A stretch of DNA of 64,000 nt, taken from assembly GCF_001421325.1 (NCBI RefSeq), contig NZ_LMJY01000020.1, positions 62,001 to 126,000 on the forward strand, in the 5' to 3' direction. This DNA comes from Novosphingobium sp. Leaf2. GTDB taxonomy: Bacteria; Pseudomonadota; Alphaproteobacteria; Sphingomonadales; Sphingomonadaceae. The notes under the pieces were generated by a model. It was not told the origin of the DNA. It made no database searches and saw only the letters and a list, made by a program, of their open reading frames with translations. A program made the position numbers and the translations under genes. Below, piece by piece: positions 1 through 9,115 of the stretch; the first letter of the stretch is position 1; every line of letters begins with the position of its first letter.

Positions 1-1314
1 AAGGTGGTGGAGGAAGCACCTTCCCCCTTCGTCACCCCCAAGATGCGCAAGGCGATGGGCGAGCAGTGCGTCGCCCTGTCGCGCGCGGTGGGGTATTATT
101 CGGCCGGCACGGTGGAACTGATCGTTTCAGGCGCCGATCCCACGGGTGAGAGCTTCTACTTCCTGGAAATGAACACCCGCCTGCAGGTGGAGCATCCCGT
201 TACCGAGGCGATCACCGGCATCGACCTGGTCGAGCAGATGATCCGCGTCGCCGCTGGGGAAAAGCTGGCGATGACGCAGGACGATGTGAAGATCGACGGC
301 TGGGCGATCGAGAACCGCGTCTATGCCGAAGATCCCTATCGCGGGTTCCTGCCCTCTACCGGGCGCCTGTCGCGCTATAACGCGCCGGTCGAAGGCTGGA
401 CGGATGATGGTGCCGAAAACGGGCGCCGGGGCGTGGACGGCGTGCGCGTGGACGACGGCGTCTACGAAGGCGGCGAAGTGTCGATGTTCTACGATCCCAT
501 GATCGCCAAGCTGATCACCTGGGGCGAGACGCGTGACGAGGCGGCGGACAAGCAGGTCGCCGCGCTCGACGCGTTCGAGATCGAGGGGCTGGGCCACAAC
601 ATCGATTTCGTCTCCGCGATCATGCAGCACCCGCGCTTCCGCTCGGGCGAACTGACCACCGGTTTCATCGCCGAGGAATACCCCGAAGGCTTCCACGGCG
701 CGCCCGCGTCCGATGATCTGAAGGTAAAGCTGGCCGCCGTCGCCGCGTTCGTCGCCACCGCACGGGCGGATCGCTCGCGCCGGATCGAAGGGCAGCTGGG
801 CCGTGCGCTGCAGCCGCCGGGCGAGTGGACCGTCACGATCGATGGGGCTGCTTACGATGTCGCTCTCGACGAGGATCTGCTGACGGTCAACGGGCAGGAG
901 GTCGATCTCGAACTGGAATACACGCCGGGCGACCGTTTCGTGGAAGCCGAAGTGAACGGCGAGGAACTGGTGCTCAAGCTGGAGGCCAGCCGCACCGGCT
1001 TCAAGATGACCACCCGCGGCGCGATCCACAAGGTGGTGTGCCTGCCCACCCACGTGGCCGCGTTGTCGCGCCATATGATTGCAAAGGTGGCGCCCGATCT
1101 TTCGCGCTTCCTGATTTGCCCGATGCCCGGCCTGCTGGTGTCGCTCAACGTGGCCGAGGGCGACAAGGTGGAAGCTGGCCAGCCGCTCGCCGTGGTGGAA
1201 GCCATGAAGATGGAAAACATCCTGCGCGCCGAAAAGTCCGGCGTGGTGAAGACGGTCAACGCCAAGGCGGGCGAAAGCCTGGCGGTGGACGCCATCATCC
1301 TCGAACTGGAATGA
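1..1314 (+). CDS. Acetyl/propionyl-CoA carboxylase alpha subunit, C-terminal part (partial)
   Basis: The reading frame is open at the first base, so the N-terminal ATP-grasp part lies outside the window. What remains is the end of a biotin carboxylase (the EMNTRLQVEHPVTE motif of the active site is near visible residue 56), a linker domain of the type between biotin carboxylase and BCCP in propionyl-CoA carboxylases, and a C-terminal biotinyl domain with the AMKM biotinylation motif about 35 residues from the end. Enzymes of this type carboxylate biotin with ATP and bicarbonate and pass the carboxyl group to acetyl-, propionyl- or methylcrotonyl-CoA via a separate beta subunit. The fused BCCP and the linker favour propionyl-CoA carboxylase (pccA), but the beta subunit is not in view, so the substrate is not settled. 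Confidence 0.9.
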   Translation, partial: KVVEEAPSPFVTPKMRKAMGEQCVALSRAVGYYSAGTVELIVSGADPTGESFYFLEMNTRLQVEHPVTEAITGIDLVEQMIRVAAGEKLAMTQDDVKIDGWAIENRVYAEDPYRGFLPSTGRLSRYNAPVEGWTDDGAENGRRGVDGVRVDDGVYEGGEVSMFYDPMIAKLITWGETRDEAADKQVAALDAFEIEGLGHNIDFVSAIMQHPRFRSGELTTGFIAEEYPEGFHGAPASDDLKVKLAAVAAFVATARADRSRRIEGQLGRALQPPGEWTVTIDGAAYDVALDEDLLTVNGQEVDLELEYTPGDRFVEAEVNGEELVLKLEASRTGFKMTTRGAIHKVVCLPTHVAALSRHMIAKVAPDLSRFLICPMPGLLVSLNVAEGDKVEAGQPLAVVEAMKMENILRAEKSGVVKTVNAKAGESLAVDAIILELE

Positions 1315-1315
1315 C

Positions 1316-1687
1316 ATGCATCTGGATCACGACCCGGCGGCGCCCGCTGCGCCGCCGATCGGTTTTGATGATTTCCTGAAGGTCGATATCCGCGTGGGCA
1401 CCGTGATCGCCGCCGAGGTGTATGAAGGTGCCCGCAAGCCCAGCTACAAGCTGCGGATCGACTTTGGCCCCGGCATCGGCGAGAAGAAAAGCGTCGGGCA
1501 AGTGGCGGCGCTGTATGCGCCTGAAGATCTTGTGGGGCGGCAGGTGGCGGCGGTCGTGAACTTTCCCGTGCGGCAGATCGGCAAGGCCTTGTCAGAAGTG
1601 CTGACGCTGGGGTTTGCGGACGCACAGGGGCGGGTCACGCTGTTTTCGCCGGACGCGCGCGTGCCCAACGGATCGCGCCTGTTCTGA
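1316..1687 (+). CDS. CsaA-like tRNA-binding domain protein
   Basis: This 123-residue protein is almost entirely one EMAP/Trbp111-type tRNA-binding (OB-fold) domain. The DIRVGTVI, KLRIDFGPGIG and VVNFPVRQIG segments are the family signatures seen in CsaA, a small dimeric protein described as a chaperone or secretion-related factor, and in the C-terminus of some MetRS enzymes. The start is 1 base after the stop of the carboxylase gene, and its stop overlaps the next start (TGATG), so it is probably co-translated with both. Function beyond RNA or protein binding is inferred from the family. Confidence 0.85.
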   Translation: MHLDHDPAAPAAPPIGFDDFLKVDIRVGTVIAAEVYEGARKPSYKLRIDFGPGIGEKKSVGQVAALYAPEDLVGRQVAAVVNFPVRQIGKALSEVLTLGFADAQGRVTLFSPDARVPNGSRLF

Positions 1688-2463
1688 TGGCAAGCCTGGC
1701 CGAACTGCTTGCCGGGGCGGAGCCCCTGGACAATGGCTTTACGGTTCACATTACGCCGGACTGGCTGCAGGGGCGCACGGCCTATGGCGGACTGACGTCT
1801 GCCATTGCGCTGGCTGCGGCGCGAAACGCCTTTCCTGATGTGCCCCCGCTGCGTTCCGGGCAGTTTTCGATGATCGCGCCGCTCGCCGGTCGGATCGAGG
1901 CCCGTGCGCGGGTGGTGCGCAAAGGGCGCAACGTAACCTGGGTCGCATCGGAATTGCGGGATGACCAAGGCGTGGGGTTTTCCGCCAGTTTCGTGTTCAT
2001 GGCGAGCCGGCCCAGTGTGTTGGCGATGCCGGGCATCCCATTGCCGGACAATGTCGTTGCGCCGGCGGATGCACCGCCGCTCCCGCTGGATCGCGCGCCG
2101 GTATTTCTACGCAGCCACTTCGAGGTGCGCATGGCCCTGCCGGTTATACCGGGCACCGCGGACATCGGCTGCTGGGCACGGCTGCGCGAAGGGGAAGGGC
2201 TGCACCCGGAGGTGCTATGCGTGGCGTGCGGCGACGTGTTGCCGGCGGCGGCGTGGCTCTCCGTACCTGCCGATGTGCCCATGAGTTCGACGCAGTGGCA
2301 CGTCAACGTGCTGGACGCCGCCATGCCCCAGGACGGCTGGTGGCTTATCCGCTCGACCAGCGAAGCGGCGACTGATGGCGCGGTGAGCGAGCGTATCACC
2401 CAGTGGCATGCTGACGGCCGGCTGGCGATGGCCGGCATGCAGTCCGTCGCCGTGTTCGGCTAG
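1687..2463 (+). CDS. Acyl-CoA thioesterase family protein (TesB-like double hot dog)
   Basis: This 258-residue protein looks like a two-hot-dog-domain thioesterase. The N-terminal half carries the AYGGLTSAIALAAA helix typical of the TesB/4HBT_3 type (residues about 31-45). The C-terminal half ends in a second hot-dog strand pattern with MAGMQSVAVFG. The likely role is hydrolysis of acyl-CoA to free acid and CoA. It follows the CsaA-like gene with a TGATG overlap and shares the operon with an acyl-CoA carboxylase, which suits acyl-CoA metabolism. The stop TAG overlaps the stop of the convergent transporter gene in a shared CTAG. Confidence 0.75.
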   Translation: MASLAELLAGAEPLDNGFTVHITPDWLQGRTAYGGLTSAIALAAARNAFPDVPPLRSGQFSMIAPLAGRIEARARVVRKGRNVTWVASELRDDQGVGFSASFVFMASRPSVLAMPGIPLPDNVVAPADAPPLPLDRAPVFLRSHFEVRMALPVIPGTADIGCWARLREGEGLHPEVLCVACGDVLPAAAWLSVPADVPMSSTQWHVNVLDAAMPQDGWWLIRSTSEAATDGAVSERITQWHADGRLAMAGMQSVAVFG

Positions 2464-3867
2464 CCTGCCGAAGTCGGTTCACCGCCCATCAGGCGGCGCG
2501 AGAAGAACAGTTTGAACACCGCAAAGCCGACTAATCCAACGCCTGCCGATGCCATGTGCAGCAGCCAGAACTGTGTGGTGGGCATCGTTTCGAACAGCGT
2601 GCCGATCTTACCCACCGCCAGGTTCGCGGCGAAGAACGCAAGGTAGTAGATCCCCACGATCGAGGCGTTCAGCGCGCGCGGCGCAAGGCGGGTGAACAGC
2701 GCCAGGCTGACCGGGAGCAGGTGGGCGAAACCGATCGAGTTGACGAGGTGGAACATGACCGGCCAGAACAGCCCGATCTTGCCGGTCCCTTGCGTGGCGG
2801 CGGCCAGATAGAGGCAGCCCGCGCCCACCGCGATGAAGCCGCAGCCCAGGATCATCTTGCCCAGTTCGTCCGGCTCCTTGCCGGTGCGCTTGCCGACGAA
2901 GGCCCAGAACGCGGCGACCGCGACCAGCATCGAGAAGCTGAGCGTGGCATCGATGGTGATCATCCAGCTGGTGGGCAGCGTCTCTCCCATGAACGTCAGC
3001 TGGAACTGCTGGTCCGCCCATACGAGGTAGGCGTTGAAGATCTGCTGGTTGGTCAGCAGCGAAATCGCCATGATCGGCACCAGCACCAGCACCGCCACCA
3101 GGCGCGGCCCGTCACCGGGGAGGAACCGCGCGCGCGGTTTGGTCGCTCCGGCTGCCTTGTCCGCCCTGGTATCGGCCGGCAGCCACGGGCGTGCAGCGAT
3201 ATACAGCACGAGGCCCGCCACCATCACCACGCCGGCGCAGCCAAAGCCCCAGTGCCAGCCGACCTTTTCCCCCAGCGTACCGGACACCAGCGGGGCGGCG
3301 ATGACGGACACGTTGATGAAGATGTAGAAGATCTGGAACGCCATGGCGCGGCGCGGGTCCCCGGCGCGATACAGTTCGCCCACCTGGCTGGCGATGTTGC
3401 CTTTGAACAGGCCGACGCCCACCACCAGCGCGATTAGCGCGAACAGGAACGCGCCTTCGAACGCCATAAGGAAATGACCGAGCGCCATGATCGCCCCGCC
3501 CGCGATCAGCGCGGCGCGGCGGCCCAGCAGCAGATCGGCCAGAATGCCGCCCAGGATCGGGGTGAGATAGACCAGCGCGGTGTAGGTGCCGAAAATCTCG
3601 GAGGCGAGCGGCTGGCCTTCGAGGCCGGGAAACACGTGCGCTTTCAGCCAGCCAAGCCCGATGACCGTTTCCTGCCGGCCGGGCAGGAGCAGGTATTTGA
3701 CCATGTAGAGCGTCAGTAGCGTCTGCATGGAATAATACGAAAACCGCTCGCACGCCTCGACAAGGCCCAGCAGGCCAAGGCCCTTGGGATGGCCCAGGAA
3801 CGCGCGGTCGCCGGGGGCGGGATGTTCGGGAAAATCGAGTTCGGGGGTGGCTTCGGCGGCAGTCATC
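2460..3867 (-). CDS. POT/PTR2-family peptide transporter (MFS)
   Basis: The product is a polytopic inner-membrane protein of about 469 residues with 12-14 hydrophobic segments. It matches the proton-dependent oligopeptide transporter family: an N-terminal FLGHPKGLGLLGLVEACERFSYY stretch in the position of the ERFSYYG-type motif, and a YIFINVSVIAAPLVSG segment corresponding to the PTR2 signature around the fifth helix. The predicted role is proton-driven uptake of di- and tripeptides. A longer frame reaches 3938, but the Met at 3867 gives the normal family N-terminus, so I chose it. The gene converges on the thioesterase gene with a 4-bp stop overlap. Confidence 0.88.
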
Positions 3868-3958
3868 TTTGTGCTTTCACACCCCCCGTGATTATCGTTG
3901 TGCGAAACGGAAATGTCATGCCGAACGCGCGCCGTCAAATCGGGACGGCAGGTTCGAT

Positions 3959-5062
3959 TTAGGCCAATTTGGTATCGAGGAAGCGCGCCACGTCATCCAG
4001 CGACACCTGCTTATCCAGATAGGTCTGGCCGATACCCCTGAGCAGCAGAAAGGGCAGGGTGCCGGCGTCCATCTTCTTGTCATGCGTCATGTGGTGCACC
4101 AGCGCGGCGCCATCGCAATTGAGGCCCAGATCGCGCAAGGATGCGGGAAGACCCACCGAACCGATGTGGCGGCCGATGCGATCCGCCTCGGCCTGCGGCA
4201 TCAGGCCCTGGCGCGCGGAATAGTGCGCCGCCAGCACCATGCCCAGCGCCACCGCCTCGCCATGCAGCAGCCGGTCCGAAAAACCGGTCTGCGCTTCGAG
4301 CGCGTGCCCGAAGGTGTGGCCAAGGTTGAGCAGGGCGCGCTGGCCGGTCGTCTCGAATTCGTCCTGCGCCACGATCCGCGCCTTTGCGGCGACCGAGTGG
4401 GCCACGGCATATTCACGTAAGGCGGCGTCGCCCGCGATCATCGCCGCGCCGTTGGCTTCGCACCAGCCGAAGAAGGCGGGATCGTCGATCAGGCCGTACT
4501 TCACCACTTCCGCGTAGCCGGCCCGCAGTTCACGCTGCCGCAGGGTGTCCAGCGCGGCAAGATCGGCCAGCACCAGCGCGGGCTGGTGGAAGGCGCCGAC
4601 GAGGTTCTTGCCGGCAGGCGTGTTGACAGCAGTCTTGCCGCCGACGCTGGAATCGACTTGCGCCAGCAGCGTCGTGGGCACCTGGATGAAGTGGCACCCG
4701 CGTTTGAGCACGGCGGCGCAAAACCCGGTCAGGTCGCCGATCACGCCGCCGCCCAGCGCGATGATGTGATCGCCGCGCTCCACCCCCAGGCCGAGCAGCC
4801 AGTTCACCGTCGCGCCCAGTTCGTCCCACGACTTGGTGTGTTCGCCCGGCGGCAGGATGCGCCAGCATGGCTCCAGCCCGGCGTCACGCAAGGACGCTTC
4901 CACTGCCGGCCCCCAGGCCGCGTGGACGTTGGTGTCGGTCACGATCGGCACCTGGCGCTTGCGCAGGCGGGCCCCGCATTGCGCTGCAAGGTCCGTCAGC
5001 AGGCCTGTGCCCACGCGCACGTCGTATGGGCGCCCGGCGATGTCGACGCGGATCACAGCCAT
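3959..5062 (-). CDS. aroB: 3-dehydroquinate synthase
   Basis: This 367-residue enzyme catalyses conversion of DAHP to 3-dehydroquinate, the second step of the shikimate pathway, using NAD and a divalent metal. It shows the glycine-rich NAD segment GGGVIGDLTGF, the DSSVGGKTAVN stretch, and the metal-binding GHTFGHALE motif. The start was set at the ATG at 5062 because the protein then begins MAVIRVDIAGRPYDV, as in other AroB proteins; upstream codons are low-complexity read-through. The start overlaps the end of aroK by 10 bases, so aroK-aroB is a translationally coupled pair. Confidence 0.96.
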   Translation of the reverse strand: MAVIRVDIAGRPYDVRVGTGLLTDLAAQCGARLRKRQVPIVTDTNVHAAWGPAVEASLRDAGLEPCWRILPPGEHTKSWDELGATVNWLLGLGVERGDHIIALGGGVIGDLTGFCAAVLKRGCHFIQVPTTLLAQVDSSVGGKTAVNTPAGKNLVGAFHQPALVLADLAALDTLRQRELRAGYAEVVKYGLIDDPAFFGWCEANGAAMIAGDAALREYAVAHSVAAKARIVAQDEFETTGQRALLNLGHTFGHALEAQTGFSDRLLHGEAVALGMVLAAHYSARQGLMPQAEADRIGRHIGSVGLPASLRDLGLNCDGAALVHHMTHDKKMDAGTLPFLLLRGIGQTYLDKQVSLDDVARFLDTKLA

Positions 5063-5634
5063 TGCGAAATTCCCTGAAGCACCTTGTTGATGGTCTGCAC
5101 ATGCGGCCCGCTGCCGCTGGTGACGTGGATCGGCGCCTGCGCGTAATCGGCGGCGCGCTGATCGCGCAGGCGGCTGAGGATCTCGTGCGGGTCGCCGGTG
5201 CGCAGCAGCGGGCGGTTGCCTTTGCGCGCGGTGCGATCGACCAGCGTGGCGACATCGCTGTCCAGCCACACGGTGATCGCCTTGTTCAGGATCAGGGCAC
5301 GGGTTTCCGGGTTGACGAAAGCGCCCCCGCCGGTGGCGATCACGATCTTGTCATCCCCGGCATGCTCGGCCAGCAACCGCGCGATGACGCGGCGCTCCCC
5401 GTCGCGAAAATAATCCTCGCCATACGTCTCGAAGATTTCCGGCACGCTCATCTGTGCGGAGCGTTCGATCTCGTCGTCGGCATCGATGAAGGCGCAGTGG
5501 AGCAGGGAGGCCAGCCGCTTGCCCACGCTGGACTTGCCCACGCCCATCATCCCCACCAGCACGATCGGGCGATCGATGCGGCGCGCCAGGGCCGCAATTT
5601 CCTGCGGGGAAAACCGGGTCTGTTGAACGTCCAT
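5053..5634 (-). CDS. aroK: Shikimate kinase
   Basis: This 193-residue P-loop kinase phosphorylates shikimate to shikimate 3-phosphate. Walker A (GMMGVGKSSVGKR, residues 28-40), the shikimate-binding DADDEIER segment, the GGGAF loop and the RxRPLL-type lid region (KGNRPLL) are visible. The ATG at 5634 gives a normal family N-terminus. It is the first gene of aroK-aroB and is transcribed away from the 52-residue membrane protein gene, so the 57 bases between them must hold both promoters. Confidence 0.95.
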   Translation of the reverse strand: MDVQQTRFSPQEIAALARRIDRPIVLVGMMGVGKSSVGKRLASLLHCAFIDADDEIERSAQMSVPEIFETYGEDYFRDGERRVIARLLAEHAGDDKIVIATGGGAFVNPETRALILNKAITVWLDSDVATLVDRTARKGNRPLLRTGDPHEILSRLRDQRAADYAQAPIHVTSGSGPHVQTINKVLQGISQWL

Positions 5635-5691
5635 TGCCGGATCGCCTATAGTTGCGCTAGGTCGCAGCGCAAGCATGGTGAAGGAAGGCAA

Positions 5692-5850
5692 GTGACGGTC
5701 ATACAACGCAAGGCTGGGCTTGCCGGCGCCATCGCCATCATCGTGCTGCTGGCATTGGTGGTGCTGGGAATTGCCGCGTGGCGCGATGCCGGCGTGCAGC
5801 CGGTACAGGACATGACCGTGGCCGTGCCGCTGCCGGATTCGGCAAAGTGA
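5692..5850 (+). CDS. Small single-pass membrane protein, 52 residues, unknown function
   Basis: The frame starts with GTG at 5692 after a good Shine-Dalgarno (GAAGGAAGG) and encodes a short N-terminal basic segment, one hydrophobic helix (residues about 9-28, rich in Ala, Ile, Val and Leu) and a short polar tail ending PLPDSAK. The stop is 7 bases before the start of the 640-residue exported protein, so the two are probably an operon. I do not recognise a family. Start, ribosome site and membrane segment make it a credible gene. Confidence 0.65.
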   Translation: MTVIQRKAGLAGAIAIIVLLALVVLGIAAWRDAGVQPVQDMTVAVPLPDSAK

Positions 5851-5857
5851 GGGCGAA

Positions 5858-7780
5858 GTGAAGGCTGTCCATCTGCTTGCGGGCGCGGCGCTGGCGCTGA
5901 CGTCTGCGTGGGTTGCGGCGCAGGACGCGCCCGAATCGCTTCTGCCCAAGTCTTTCGAGGAGCCCTCCCGCGCGCCTGCGCCCCGCCGCACCCCGGCTAC
6001 GCGACCTGAGCCGAGACCTTCGCCCCGCGCTGCCCCTGCGCGCAGCGAAGTCCCCCGCGCTGCGGCACCGCGCCCCGTGTCATCGACGGCGGCGCCCACC
6101 GCGCAGTCCACGCCCGTCGTGCAGGCGCTACCCGCCGGTGCGCCCGCCGCGCTGTCGCCCGTGCCGGCGCTTGCGCAGGACGACGGCACCTTGAAGCGCA
6201 TCCCCAGCCTGGAAGAGCTGGAGCGGATGTCGCCCGAAGATTTCGAATCGCTGCTGGGCACCAAGGTGTTGATCGACACCCCGCCCGCCGCTCGTCGCAG
6301 TGCGAACGAGGCCGGGCTGTTGGGCGCGGACGAGGGCGGCCTGCCGATGGATTCGCTTGCCAGCCAGAACGGCAAGCTCATCCAGATCGCGCTTCTGGGC
6401 AACCGGGGCATGCTGGTATCGCGCTGGGGCCACATCCTGCTACGCCGGGCGCTGGCATCGCGCCTCAACCCGCCGCCGGGCATCAGCGGTGCGGATTTCT
6501 TGGCAATGCGCGTGGCGCTGCTGCTGCGCATGGGCGAGATCGACGCGGCGCGTGCGGTGCTGCAGGATCTGGACATCGCGAATTACACCCCCGCGTTCGG
6601 CCGGGTGGCGTTCGATGTCTATTCCAAGAACGCGGACTTCACCGGCCTGTGCCCGGTGATGGCCACGCAAGGCTCGCTGCAGGACGATCCGGCATGGGGC
6701 GTATCGCGCACCATCTGCGAGGCGTTTCGCGGCAACAGCACTGCGGCGCTGTCGGTCCTCGAACGCGATCGCAATCGCGGCACGATGGACCAGATCGACC
6801 TGTTGCTGGCGCAGAAATATGCCGCTGCCGCCGGCAAATCGCGCCGCGCGGTGACGATCGAGTGGGACAAGGTCACAACGCTTACGCCGTGGCGCTATGG
6901 CCTTGCGGTGGCCGTGGGCCTGGAGCCGCCCGCCCCGCTGCTGGCAGATGCCGGCCCTTCGTATGACTATATCACCGCGCTCGCGCCTGCCGTCAGCCTG
7001 ACGCGGCGGGCTGCGGCGGCGGACCTGGCGGCGGCGACCGGCGTGTTGTCCAACGCGGCGATGGTGGACCTCTATTCCCAGTTGTATGCGGATGCCGACA
7101 CCAAGGGCGAGTGGCAATCACGCGCGGAAAACCTGCGCGATGCTTATACGCTGGAAGATCCGGTAGCCCGCCTGGCTGCAATGCGCACCTTGTGGAAGGC
7201 GACCGGCGCGGCGCAATACGCGCGCCAGGTGCTGACGGCGGCAGCTGCCGCGCGCGTGGCGCCCACTGCCGCGCTGGCGGACGATGCGGCGGCGCTCATT
7301 TCCTCGATGCTGGCGGCGGGCTACGATGCCAACGCGCTGCGCTGGGCCACGGTAGTTCCGTCTGGCTCGCAAGGATGGGGCATGCTGGTGCTGTCCGCGC
7401 CGCAGGGGATCAATTCCGTCGATTCGAGCGCGGTCGATACGTACGTCAGCAGCGATGACAGCGCGCGCAAGCAGCGCTCCGCATTCCTGGTGGCCGGGCT
7501 GGCGGGCCTTGGCCGGGTGAACAACGGCGTGGCGCAGCGCGTGACGGCGGACGCCGGGATGAGCATGGACGGCGCCACCCGCTGGACCAAGGCGATCGAC
7601 AGCGCGGCGCAGCGCGGCGATCAGGCCAGCGTCGTGCTGCTCGCCGCGTTCGGGATGCAGGGGGACAGCTGGCAGCGGATGACCCCGCGCTATCTGTTCC
7701 ACATCGTCTCCGCGCTGCGGCAGGTCGGGCTGGACGCCGAAGCCCGGATGATCGCGGCGGAGGCGGTATCGCGGGTCTGA
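5858..7780 (+). CDS. Exported protein of unknown function, 640 residues, Pro-rich N-terminus
   Basis: A Sec signal peptide is evident (MKAVHLLAGAALALTSAWVAAQ, likely cut after VAA). Next comes a Pro/Ala/Arg-rich disordered stretch (about residues 30-115), then a long Ala- and Leu-rich, mainly helical region with repeated motifs such as ALLLRMGEIDAARAVLQDLD that resemble helical hairpin or TPR-like repeats. I do not recognise a named domain. It lies between a 52-residue membrane protein (7 bases upstream) and xerD (8 bases downstream), so the three are probably one transcript. A periplasmic or envelope-associated scaffold role is a guess from architecture alone. Confidence 0.8.
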   Translation: MKAVHLLAGAALALTSAWVAAQDAPESLLPKSFEEPSRAPAPRRTPATRPEPRPSPRAAPARSEVPRAAAPRPVSSTAAPTAQSTPVVQALPAGAPAALSPVPALAQDDGTLKRIPSLEELERMSPEDFESLLGTKVLIDTPPAARRSANEAGLLGADEGGLPMDSLASQNGKLIQIALLGNRGMLVSRWGHILLRRALASRLNPPPGISGADFLAMRVALLLRMGEIDAARAVLQDLDIANYTPAFGRVAFDVYSKNADFTGLCPVMATQGSLQDDPAWGVSRTICEAFRGNSTAALSVLERDRNRGTMDQIDLLLAQKYAAAAGKSRRAVTIEWDKVTTLTPWRYGLAVAVGLEPPAPLLADAGPSYDYITALAPAVSLTRRAAAADLAAATGVLSNAAMVDLYSQLYADADTKGEWQSRAENLRDAYTLEDPVARLAAMRTLWKATGAAQYARQVLTAAAAARVAPTAALADDAAALISSMLAAGYDANALRWATVVPSGSQGWGMLVLSAPQGINSVDSSAVDTYVSSDDSARKQRSAFLVAGLAGLGRVNNGVAQRVTADAGMSMDGATRWTKAIDSAAQRGDQASVVLLAAFGMQGDSWQRMTPRYLFHIVSALRQVGLDAEARMIAAEAVSRV

Positions 7781-7788
7781 TCGCGCCC

Positions 7789-8694
7789 ATGCCTGCCGGA
7801 GAGGATCAGGCGGAGCGGTTCCTGGCGATGCTGGCGGCGGAACGCGGGGCTGCGGCCAACACCCTGATGGCCTATCGCCGAGACCTTGAGGCTGCGCGCG
7901 CGGTGCTGGGCGACATCGCCACAGCGAACACCGATGCGCTGGAAACGCTGGGCTCTGCGTGGAGCGACCTGGCCGCGTCCAGTCTTGCCCGGCGCTGCTC
8001 CGCCTTGCGGCAGTTCTATGGGTTCCTGGTGGACGAGGGGGTGCGGGCGGACGATCCGTCAGGCGCCTTGCCGCGCCCGCGCACGCGCCGCCCGCTGCCA
8101 CGCCTGCTCAGCCACGCCGAAGTGGAGCGCTTTCTGGAGCAGGCGGACGAGGAGGCGGTGAGCGAACGGCCTGATGCCGTGCGCCTGCTGGCTTTGCTGG
8201 AACTGCTCTACGGATCAGGCCTGCGCGCAACGGAGCTGGTGTCGTTGCCGCTGGCGGCAGTGCCGCGCGACGCGCCGTTTTTGCACGTGACCGGCAAGGG
8301 CGGGCAGCAACGCATGGTGCCCGTCAGCGGGCGGGCCAGTGCGGTGCTCTCGCGGTGGCTGGCGGTGCGCAAGGGCGGCTCGCGTTTCCTGTTCCCCTCC
8401 AGTGGGGCGAGCGGGCATCTGACGCGGGTGCGGCTGTTCCAGTTGCTGCGGGCGCTGGCGGGCCGCGCCGGGCTGGACCCGCTGCGGGTGTCCCCCCACG
8501 TGTTGCGCCATGCGTTCGCCACGCACCTGCTGGAAGGCGGGGCGGACTTGCGCGTGCTGCAGATGCTGCTGGGCCATGCCGATATCGCCACCACGCAGAT
8601 CTACACGCACGTGGACAGCGCGCGGCTGGTGGAACTGGTCAACGCGCGCCATCCGCTGGGCGGGGTGCGCGGAACGATCAACCGCGAATCGTAG
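7789..8694 (+). CDS. xerD: Tyrosine recombinase XerD
   Basis: This 301-residue site-specific recombinase has the SAM-like N-terminal domain and a complete catalytic set: Arg146 (GSGLRATEL), Lys170 (TGKGGQQR), His237 and Arg240 (HVLRHAFATH), His263 (LLGHADIATT) and Tyr272 (TQIYTHVD). Length and the C-terminal NARHPLGG ending fit XerC/XerD, which resolve chromosome dimers at dif with FtsK. I call XerD rather than XerC from the overall pattern; the partner gene and dif are not in the window. It lies 8 bases after the 640-residue exported protein gene. Confidence 0.88.
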   Translation: MPAGEDQAERFLAMLAAERGAAANTLMAYRRDLEAARAVLGDIATANTDALETLGSAWSDLAASSLARRCSALRQFYGFLVDEGVRADDPSGALPRPRTRRPLPRLLSHAEVERFLEQADEEAVSERPDAVRLLALLELLYGSGLRATELVSLPLAAVPRDAPFLHVTGKGGQQRMVPVSGRASAVLSRWLAVRKGGSRFLFPSSGASGHLTRVRLFQLLRALAGRAGLDPLRVSPHVLRHAFATHLLEGGADLRVLQMLLGHADIATTQIYTHVDSARLVELVNARHPLGGVRGTINRES

Positions 8695-8761
8695 GCGGCG
8701 ATCGTAGACGGCGGTAGCGCGGCAGAGCCTGCGTTAGCGGGCTGCGTTTGCAGCAGACATG

Positions 8762-8790
8762 AAAAGGGCGGCAGGTTTCCCCGCCGCCCC
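8762..8790 (-). terminator. Rho-independent terminator of the Flp pilin gene
   Basis: A perfect 7-bp stem (8766-8772 with 8783-8789, GGGCGGC/GCCGCCC) is followed, in minus-strand sense, by a four-T run (8765-8762). It lies 25 bases past the pilin stop. It may also help insulate xerD, which ends 70 bases away on the other strand. Confidence 0.7.
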
Positions 8791-8814
8791 GATCAAGTAT
8801 TCGTTTAGCGGCTG

Positions 8815-8991
8815 TTAGCCAGCAACGCCCTTCGACATCGAAGAAGACGTCTTGGAGAAGGTCGAGATCAGCTGCGAGCCCATGCCCTGCATCGCGGCAA
8901 TGGCGGCAACGGCGATAAGCGCGGCGATCAGACCGTATTCGATAGCGGTCGCACCCTTGTCATCACGGCGCAGCTTGGCGAGAAACTTCAT
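8815..8991 (-). CDS. Flp-family type IVb pilin, 58 residues
   Basis: This is a small pilin precursor: a basic leader (MKFLAKLRRDDKG), a prepilin peptidase site after Gly13, Glu at position +5 of the mature chain (ATAIEYG), and a 20-residue hydrophobic helix (LIAALIAVAAIAAM). These are the defining features of Flp pilins assembled by Tad systems and used for surface attachment. No cpa/tad assembly genes are nearby, so the assembly machine must be encoded elsewhere. A second, more divergent pilin lies just upstream (9116-9313) on the same strand. Confidence 0.88.
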   Translation of the reverse strand: MKFLAKLRRDDKGATAIEYGLIAALIAVAAIAAMQGMGSQLISTFSKTSSSMSKGVAG

Positions 8992-9115
8992 GAATTGTCT
9001 CCTGATGTAGCAGTCTTGTATACCCGGTCCGCCCCGCTTCAGTCTCTCTTCTGCGCCTTGGACAAGGTGTTCTCTACCGCGTAATCCTTGCCAAACATTT
9101 AAGGCTGTAGCGCCT

